NCBI GenBank assembly: GCA_029562975.1
Contig: JAKQTR010000038.1
Span: 62,001-126,000 of the forward strand
Direction of reading: 5' to 3'
Source of the DNA: Acidobacteriota bacterium
GTDB taxonomy: Bacteria; Acidobacteriota; Vicinamibacteria; Vicinamibacterales; JAKQTR01
Length of the DNA: 64,000 nt
Shown: in pieces, positions 58,687-64,000 of the stretch
How the letters are laid out: every line of letters begins with the position of its first letter
How positions within the stretch are numbered: the stretch's first letter is position 1
The notes under the pieces: generated by a model
Databases searched by the model: none
Told to the model about the DNA's origin: nothing
What the model saw: only the letters and a program-made list of their open reading frames with translations
Made by a program: the position numbers and the translations under genes

Positions 58687-59850
58687 ATGATGAGTAGACG
58701 AGTCTTCGGCGTCCTGTTGATCCCGGTGACGATGGCGGCCGTCGCCGCCTGCGAGGCGGTGAAGAGCGCCACGCCCACGAGTCCGTCTGTGGCGGGTCCG
58801 ATCGCGGGCGTCAACATCACGAACCCTCACCCGGTGGCGCCCCCGCAGGGAACCACCATCGCGTCGACGGATCAGCCCGTTACGTTGACCGTGAACAACG
58901 TCACGACAAACGGCCAACGGCCAGTCACTTACCTGTTCGAGGTCGCCTCGGACTCGGAGTTCGCCACCAAGGTCGTCACCCGCGAGGGCATCGAGCCTGG
59001 AGCCGATGGCAAGACGAGTTATCGGCTCCCGGACGCGCTGTCGCCTGAACGGACGTATTTCTGGCGGGCCAAAGCCAAGGACGGCGCGAACGAGAGCGGG
59101 TACTCCGTGGTCCTCAGTTTCAATGTGGTCACCCCGGTCATCATCCAGGCTCCCGTGCCGATCTCCCCGGTGAGCGGAGCCACGATCTCCACGCTGCGGC
59201 CGACGTTCAAAACCAACAACGCCGCGCGGAGCGGCCCGGTTGGTGCGGTCACTTACGTTTTTGACATTGCTCGCAATGCGACCTTCAGTGACAAAGAGGC
59301 GGTCGTCACAGTCTCCGAGCAGGCCGGCCAGACCAAGTTCACGATTGACCAGGAACTGGTGCCGGACAAGAAGTACTACTGGCGGGTGAAGGCCTACGAC
59401 CCGCAGGTCACGAGCGAATGGTCACTGCCGCAGAGCTTCGTCACGCCGGCCCCGTCCGTCAAGGTGCCTGGCCCGGTCGCGCCTGGCCCGCCTTCGTCCG
59501 GCTGGCCGAAGACCGGACAGGAACTTGTCCGGTGGGCGACGGCCACGTATCCCGACCGCCTGGTGGCGGGCGTGAGCGTGTCGCAGCGGCAGGCCAACAT
59601 GGCTTTCGTCCGCGATCGGATGATCGAGGCCGGGCTCTGCGGCGGCATGCAACTCGCGTGGAACCTGAAGCGCGGCGGGCCCGAAAAGAGCATCGACTAC
59701 CTGGCCTACAACAAGACAGGCACTTGGATCGGCGTGGACATCGGCTACGCGTATGACGACACCAGCATGGTGCTCCAGCTCCAGTGGGCCGAAGGCGACT
59801 CCTACATGGTGTACCCGCTCACCTACACGCCCGCGCCGAGCTGCCGCTAG
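58687..59850 (+). CDS. Lipoprotein with two fibronectin III-like domains and an unassigned C-terminal domain
   Basis: The 387-residue protein has a lipoprotein signal peptide ending AAVAAC (Cys22) and GGAG five bases before the ATG. Two beta-sandwich repeats of about 100 residues resemble FN3 domains: TYLFEVASDSEFATKVVTRE with ERTYFWRAKAKDGANESGYS, and TYVFDIARNATFSDKEAVVT with DKKYYWRVKAYDPQVTSEWS. After a proline-rich hinge, a globular domain (about 275-387) holds GLCGGMQLAWNLKRGGPEKS and ends in PSCR; its two cysteines could pair. I do not recognise this last domain. It is probably on the outer membrane, facing the surface or periplasm. Confidence 0.85.
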   Translation: MMSRRVFGVLLIPVTMAAVAACEAVKSATPTSPSVAGPIAGVNITNPHPVAPPQGTTIASTDQPVTLTVNNVTTNGQRPVTYLFEVASDSEFATKVVTREGIEPGADGKTSYRLPDALSPERTYFWRAKAKDGANESGYSVVLSFNVVTPVIIQAPVPISPVSGATISTLRPTFKTNNAARSGPVGAVTYVFDIARNATFSDKEAVVTVSEQAGQTKFTIDQELVPDKKYYWRVKAYDPQVTSEWSLPQSFVTPAPSVKVPGPVAPGPPSSGWPKTGQELVRWATATYPDRLVAGVSVSQRQANMAFVRDRMIEAGLCGGMQLAWNLKRGGPEKSIDYLAYNKTGTWIGVDIGYAYDDTSMVLQLQWAEGDSYMVYPLTYTPAPSCR

Positions 59851-59854
59851 GTCC

Positions 59855-59906
59855 GCGCGGGACAGGCGCAAGGGGGCGCGGTCCGCCTCGCGCGCCTGTC
59901 CCGCGC
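59855..59906. terminator. Bidirectional terminator-like inverted repeat between convergent genes
   Basis: GCGCGGGACAGGCGC (59855-59869) and GCGCCTGTCCCGCGC (59892-59906) are perfect 15-base complements with a 22-base loop. It starts 5 bases after the lipoprotein stop and ends 14 bases before the glycosyltransferase stop. Neither strand has a long T-run, so it may rely on Rho or act as an mRNA 3' stabiliser. Confidence 0.7.
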
Positions 59907-59919
59907 CCGGAGTGAGGGG

Positions 59920-60879
59920 TCAGTCGGCAGGTCCCTCCCGGATTTCCCGGACGACGTAGGTCGGCTTGTCCTGCGATTCGTGGTAGGTTCGGATCTGCAT
60001 CTCGGCGAGCAGCCCGAGCGTGAGGAGCTGCACGCCGGTGAACACCAGCAGGATGCCGAACAGGAGCAGCGGGCGGTTCGCGATCGACTGGTACGCGAAG
60101 AGGCGCAGGTAGGACAGCCACCCGACGATGAGGATGCCGGCGCCGCCCATCATCAGGCCCAAGAGGCCGAACATCTGGAGCGGCTTCGTCGAGTAGCTCA
60201 GGAAGAACTTGACGGTCAGCAGATCCAGGATCACCCGCACCGTCCGGCCGAGACCGTACTTCGACGCGCCGTGCGCGCGCGGACGGTGGTTGACGACTTC
60301 CTCCACGATGGTGACGCCGAGCTCGCTGGCAATGGCCGGCAGGAAGCGGTGCATCTCACCGTAGAGGCGGAGCGGCTTGACCACCTCGGCGCGGAAGACC
60401 TTGAGTGAGCACCCGTAGTCGTGCAGGCGCACGCCCGTCGTGCGCGAGATGAGCCAGTTCGCGATCATCGACGGCAGGCGGCGCGTGAGAAACGGGTCCT
60501 TCCGGTCCTTGCGCCAGCCGGCGGCGATGTCGGCTCCCCGCTCGACCAGCTCGACCAGCTTCGGAATGTCCGCGGGATCGTTCTGGAGGTCGCCGTCGGC
60601 GGTGGCAATGAGCGCCCCGCGAGCGTGAGCGAATCCCGCGGCGAAAGCGGCCGTCTGCCCGAAGTTTCGACGGAAGCGGATCACCCGCAGGCGGGGATCC
60701 CGCCTCTGAAGCGCGGCGAGCCGCTCGAAACTGTCGTCGCGGCTGCCGTCGTCGATGGCGATGATCTCGTACGGCTTGCGCCACCGGTCGAGCGCCTCGG
60801 TGAACTGCCGATGGAGTTCGTTGAGGCCCGGCGACTCGTCCTTGATGGGGATGACGACGGACAGGTAGGGAGCAGTCAC
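59920..60879 (-). CDS. GT2 polyprenyl-phosphate glycosyltransferase (DPM1/GtrB type)
   Basis: The 319-residue protein starts at a GTG giving APYLSVVIPIKDESPGLNEL. The GT-A fold has EIIAIDDGSRDDSFERLAAL (DxD-type), FRRNFGQTAAFAAGFAHARG and the acidic metal site in ALIATADGDLQNDPADIPKL. The typical YGEMHRFLPAIASELG follows. Two C-terminal helices (MFGLLGLMMGGAGILIVGWL; PLLLFGILLVFTGVQLLTLG) anchor it. It likely moves a sugar from a nucleotide donor to undecaprenyl phosphate, feeding membrane GT-C enzymes. It is divergent from one such gene (60988). Confidence 0.93.
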   Translation of the reverse strand: MTAPYLSVVIPIKDESPGLNELHRQFTEALDRWRKPYEIIAIDDGSRDDSFERLAALQRRDPRLRVIRFRRNFGQTAAFAAGFAHARGALIATADGDLQNDPADIPKLVELVERGADIAAGWRKDRKDPFLTRRLPSMIANWLISRTTGVRLHDYGCSLKVFRAEVVKPLRLYGEMHRFLPAIASELGVTIVEEVVNHRPRAHGASKYGLGRTVRVILDLLTVKFFLSYSTKPLQMFGLLGLMMGGAGILIVGWLSYLRLFAYQSIANRPLLLFGILLVFTGVQLLTLGLLAEMQIRTYHESQDKPTYVVREIREGPAD

Positions 60880-60987
60880 GGCGCGGCTGCGATTCTGCCT
60901 CGGCCGTCCGGGGCGGCCCACGGCCCGCCGGGGCCCGCCGACGAGGCGGTTGGTGTACGATGATCAGATGCGCGGCGCCTGGTGGCG

Positions 60988-62511
60988 ATGGCCGCTCCGG
61001 CGGAACCCCGCACGCTCATGCACGGGATTATAGCCGACGTCGCCAGTCGCCGCTGGCCCTTGCTGCTCGCCCTGGTCGCCGTCGGCGCGGGTGCGCTGGC
61101 CGCCCTGCAGTACGCCGGCCTGGGCCTGACGCTCTCGCACTACGACGCCAAGGCCCACCTCGTCGTGGCCAGGAGGATTCTCGACAATCTGATGCCCGGA
61201 TGGGTCCAGATCGGTGCTGTCTGGCTCCCCCTGCCCCACCTCGTGAATGCCTTGCCCGTTCAGATCGACGTCTTCTACCGGACTGGCGCTTTTGCCGTCG
61301 GCATCTCGGTGCTGTCGTTCGGCGCCACGGTGTACTTCGTTGCCTCGCTAATCCTCGGCGCGACGGGGTCGAGGCTCGCCGCCGCCCTTGGCGCGCTGGC
61401 GGTCCTGCTGAACCCGAACGTGCTGTACCTGCAGGCGACGCCGATGACCGAACCCTTGCTGATGGCGTTGACGGCCGCGGCGGCGCACCTCGCCGCCGAG
61501 GCGCTCCGCTCGGGTTCGTCGGCGTCCGCTCGTTGCGCCAGCCTGGCGCTGGCGGCCGCGTGCCTCACCCGCTACGAAGCCTGGCCCGTTTCAGCTGCCC
61601 TGCTGAGCCTGACGCTCGTCTCTCTGCTGCGCCAGGGGCGTACCGTCCGCGCCGCTGCAGCGGTGGCGGGCCGGATGGCCGTCGGCCCCGTTGCGGCGAT
61701 CCTCGCGTTCTTCGCGCTGAGCCGGGCCACGACTGGCAAGTGGTTCGTGGTCTCGGGCTTCTTCGTCGCGGAAAACGAGGCAATGCACCGTCCGTTGCGG
61801 GCGGCCGCGGCCGTCTGGTGGGGCCTGCACGAACTGACCGGCTACCCGCTCGCTGTGCTGGGCGCGGCCGGGCTTGCTGCGCTCGCGGTCCGCGGACTGC
61901 GGTCGCCCAGGCTGGCTCCCTGGGTCCCGGCGGCGGCGCTGGCGGCGGCAGCGGCGCTGCCGTGGTACGCGTTCGTCTCGGGCCATCCGTTTCGCGTCCG
62001 CTACATGATTCCGCTGATCCCCGCCGTCGGCGTCGGGCTCGGGATCGCCGTCGGCCTCGCTGGACGGGCGAAGCCGATCCTGGCGGCTGCCGCGATTGCC
62101 GCGCTGGCCCTCGGCCCGCGCCCGATGGACCCGTCGTCGCCGATGGTGCTCGAGGCGCAGTGGGACCGCCCGAACCAGATCGGCCGCGGCCTGGTGGCGG
62201 CGCACCTGCGCACACACTGGGACGGCGGGCCCATCTTGGCCAGCATGGGCTCACTCGCGCACTTCATGCAGGAACTGTCGCTCGACGGGTTCCGCATCCG
62301 GGACTTCCTCCACGAAGGCAACGGAGAGCTATGGGAGTCGGCGCTGGCGCAGCCCGATCCCCACGTGGCCTGGATCCTGGTGGAAGAAGTCGCTGAAGGA
62401 GGCGACGTGATTGCCTCCCGGATGCGGCAGCGCCCCCGTCTTCTCGCCGGTTACGATCGCGTGGCGGAAGGCGGGGGCGTGGCCCTCTATCGGCGGAAGC
62501 CGGCCGGCTAG
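60988..62511 (+). CDS. GT-C-type integral membrane glycosyltransferase candidate
   Basis: The 507-residue protein has about 10 helices (LLLALVAVGAGALAALQYAG, LAALAVRGLRSPRLAPWV with neighbours, IPLIPAVGVGLGIAVGLAGR). The first loop has the acidic pair in LSHYDAKAHLVVARRILDNL, which matches the catalytic loop of GT39/GT83-type enzymes. The C-terminal ~130 residues are soluble (EEVAEGGDVIASRMRQRPRL). It probably takes sugar from the lipid carrier made by the divergent GT2 gene. The ATG at 60988 is used; a GTG at 60982 is possible. It overlaps the convergent barrel-protein gene by 4 bases. Confidence 0.78.
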   Translation: MAAPAEPRTLMHGIIADVASRRWPLLLALVAVGAGALAALQYAGLGLTLSHYDAKAHLVVARRILDNLMPGWVQIGAVWLPLPHLVNALPVQIDVFYRTGAFAVGISVLSFGATVYFVASLILGATGSRLAAALGALAVLLNPNVLYLQATPMTEPLLMALTAAAAHLAAEALRSGSSASARCASLALAAACLTRYEAWPVSAALLSLTLVSLLRQGRTVRAAAAVAGRMAVGPVAAILAFFALSRATTGKWFVVSGFFVAENEAMHRPLRAAAAVWWGLHELTGYPLAVLGAAGLAALAVRGLRSPRLAPWVPAAALAAAAALPWYAFVSGHPFRVRYMIPLIPAVGVGLGIAVGLAGRAKPILAAAAIAALALGPRPMDPSSPMVLEAQWDRPNQIGRGLVAAHLRTHWDGGPILASMGSLAHFMQELSLDGFRIRDFLHEGNGELWESALAQPDPHVAWILVEEVAEGGDVIASRMRQRPRLLAGYDRVAEGGGVALYRRKPAG

Positions 62512-63206
62512 AAGCGGAACCCGAACGTCAGGAGCGCGCTCGCCCCGCCGAGATCGATGCGGTTGGTCAGAAAACGATCGACGGGGAGTTCGCCTTCGCC
62601 CCACTGGTACCGCCCCTCGACGCCGATCGTCGCGCGGCCGCCGACGTGGGCCCGCAGGCCCGCCAGGGCGACCGGCCCGAACGCGGAGCCGCTGCCGACG
62701 TAGCGGTCCGTGTAGATGCTGTAGTCGGTAAGATCCACGAAGTCGCCGACTTCGCTGTAGCGGAAGAGGTACGCGCTCATGCCTCCGCCGACGTAGGGAT
62801 CGAGACCGCGCCGGACGCCGAACGGATGGATCTTCGCGAGGACGCTCACCGGCGCGATGCGCAGCTTGAGATCGGTCTGCAGATCGTAACCGGCCTCGTC
62901 GACCCAGTCCGCCCAGACCGCTGGGGCCGTCCGCTGGTAGAAGCTCGCCCCGATGCCAACCTCGAGATGATCGGTCAGGGCCACTGCCCACTCGGCGCCC
63001 ACCGTCGTGCCCTGCAGATCGTCGATGTCGAACCACAGGTAATCGAGGTTGGCAAGGAGCACGTCGTTGGCGGAGCGCGCGTCCGCGCTCCGGGGCACGA
63101 ACGATCCCACCTGGAACGTGACGGACTGCTGGGCGCTGGCCGGGGCCGCGAACGCGAGGGCGCACAGGAGCAGCACGGGCGGGGCAATCAAGGTTCGGCG
63201 TGTCAT
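62508..63206 (-). CDS. Outer-membrane beta-barrel protein
   Basis: The 232-residue protein starts at an ATG with GGAGGA at good spacing and has a signal peptide (LIAPPVLLLCALAFAAPASA-QQ). The mature part has alternating short strands, such as GAEWAVALTDHLEVGIGASF and DPYVGGGMSAYLFRYSEVGD, and ends in phenylalanine (LTFGFRF) as outer-membrane barrels do. It resembles OmpA/OmpW-sized 8-stranded barrels. Its function is unknown. Confidence 0.87.
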   Translation of the reverse strand: MTRRTLIAPPVLLLCALAFAAPASAQQSVTFQVGSFVPRSADARSANDVLLANLDYLWFDIDDLQGTTVGAEWAVALTDHLEVGIGASFYQRTAPAVWADWVDEAGYDLQTDLKLRIAPVSVLAKIHPFGVRRGLDPYVGGGMSAYLFRYSEVGDFVDLTDYSIYTDRYVGSGSAFGPVALAGLRAHVGGRATIGVEGRYQWGEGELPVDRFLTNRIDLGGASALLTFGFRF

Positions 63207-63323
63207 GTCGGTTCCTCCGGGCCAGTCGGCCTGCCCGGATGAGAAGCACATCCGGTGCCAGGTATCACGGCGCTTCCGGTCGAAATTCAGCCGCATTCGG
63301 ACCGCTCCTGTCCTGGGGAGGTA

Positions 63324-64000
63324 TCAGGGCGTCCGGTTTCGTGAACGCTCGTCGCGGAACGAGCGGATGGTCTCCAGCATCAGCGGGTGGATCGCCGGCG
63401 CGGCAGCCAGCACGTGTCCGGCCCGCGCCCGAAACGGCGAGCCATCGATTCCCGACAGTGCGCCGCCGGCTTCCTCCACCAGGAGGCTCGCGGCCGCGAC
63501 GTCCCAGGGCTTGAGGCCGTCCTCCCAGAAGCCGTCGAAGCGGCCGGCCGCCACATAGGCCATGTCGAGAGCGGCGGACCCAAGGCGGCGCACGGCCCGC
63601 GCCCGGTGAATGAAGGCGCCGAAGAGCCCGAGGACCTCGTCTGCGTGCGCGTGGATGTCGTACGGAAAGCCGGTGACCAGCAGCGCGTCGATGAGGCGCG
63701 CGGCGCGCGAGACCCGGAGCGGCGCTCCGTTCAGGTACGCGCCGCCGCCACGCTCGGCGGTGAACAGTTCCTTCCGCGTCGGGTCGTAGATAGCCGCCAC
63801 CTCGACGCGGCCGTCGATCTCGAGCGCCAGCGAGGCGCAGAAAATCGGCAGGCCATGGGCGTAGTTCGTCGTGCCATCGATTGGGTCAAAGATCCAGCAG
63901 CAGCCCGACGCCGGCGGCGCCGGGACGGACCCTCCCAATTCCTCCGCGAGGATGGCGTGCGAGGGGAACCTCGACGCCAGCACGTCGCGGCACATCCGCT
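63324..64000 (-). CDS. Inositol monophosphatase family protein, N-terminus outside the window
   Basis: The gene continues past the right edge. The 225 visible codons hold the metal motif AILAEELGGS (EE pair), WIFDPIDGTTNYAHGLPIFC (DPxDGT) and GLKPWDVAAASLLVEEAGGA (WDxAA), all intact. Such Mg-dependent, lithium-sensitive phosphatases act on inositol phosphates or on fructose bisphosphate and PAP in bacteria; the substrate is not clear. It lies 117 bases upstream of the barrel-protein gene on the same strand. Confidence 0.93.
   Translation of the reverse strand, partial: RMCRDVLASRFPSHAILAEELGGSVPAPPASGCCWIFDPIDGTTNYAHGLPIFCASLALEIDGRVEVAAIYDPTRKELFTAERGGGAYLNGAPLRVSRAARLIDALLVTGFPYDIHAHADEVLGLFGAFIHRARAVRRLGSAALDMAYVAAGRFDGFWEDGLKPWDVAAASLLVEEAGGALSGIDGSPFRARAGHVLAAAPAIHPLMLETIRSFRDERSRNRTP

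Overview
The window is very GC-rich, densely coded bacterial DNA. Many genes start with GTG and many neighbours share 4-base stop/start overlaps. Gene content points to a diderm heterotroph: an outer-membrane secretin, a small beta-barrel protein, several lipoproteins, glycine cleavage genes and a class A RNase P RNA. The combination of a PilM/N/O plus GspG pseudopilin operon with a secretin-cohesin fusion, GTG/TTG starts and an epimerase of unusual sequence resembles Acidobacteriota, perhaps Vicinamibacteria. That assignment rests on recall, not on a database search. No tRNA, rRNA, CRISPR array, insertion sequence or prophage was recognised.

Layout. (1) 2-490 is the tail of a beta-lactamase-family protein. 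(2) 477-11612, minus strand: one long type IV pilus/type II secretion hybrid operon, read from an extended -10 promoter at 11580-11585. The order is pilC, pilB, pilM, pilN, pilO, a PilP/GspC-like protein, a secretin with a C-terminal cohesin-like domain, two GspG-like pseudopilins, an Ig/PKD lipoprotein and an odd pseudopilin. (3) 11.7-24.8 kb: a lipoprotein, mltD-like lytic transglycosylase, comM, an M23 peptidase, secA-guaB, tsaE-nnrED and a class IV aminotransferase. (4) 24.8-29.4 kb, minus strand: gcvT-gcvH-gcvP. (5) 29.4-33.5 kb, minus strand: comEA, a GspH-like pilin, a PilZ protein and a sigma54-type AAA+ regulator without GAFTGA, all translationally coupled, then a secreted cysteine-rich orphan and a tiny membrane protein. 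(6) 33.7-41.2 kb, minus strand: polyprenyl synthase, ligA, htrA, an NtrC-type response regulator, rnpB and a sugar epimerase. (7) 41.2-46.5 kb, minus strand: radC-larC-tatD, a decayed region, and a methyltransferase with a dapF-like gene. (8) 46.6-48.2 kb: glpD. (9) 48.2-57.3 kb, minus strand: a nine-gene run of glycosyltransferases and modifying enzymes ending in ttcA and dtd. (10) 57.5-64 kb: a flippase-like membrane protein, a lipoprotein behind a sigma54-like site, a GT2/GT-C glycosyltransferase pair, an outer-membrane barrel protein and a partial inositol monophosphatase.

How the parts connect. The hybrid pilus/secretion operon, ComEA, the GspH-like pilin, ComM and the PilZ protein could together serve surface appendages, secretion or DNA uptake. 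The glycan run, the GT2/GT-C pair, the LPG-synthase-like membrane protein and the polyprenyl synthase fit lipid-linked surface glycan assembly. The strongest candidates for new biology are the secretin-cohesin operon, the comEA-pilin-PilZ-AAA+ operon with its altered sigma54 contact loop, and the epimerase lacking one catalytic cysteine. Several promoters lie so close to a start codon that leaderless mRNAs are likely.
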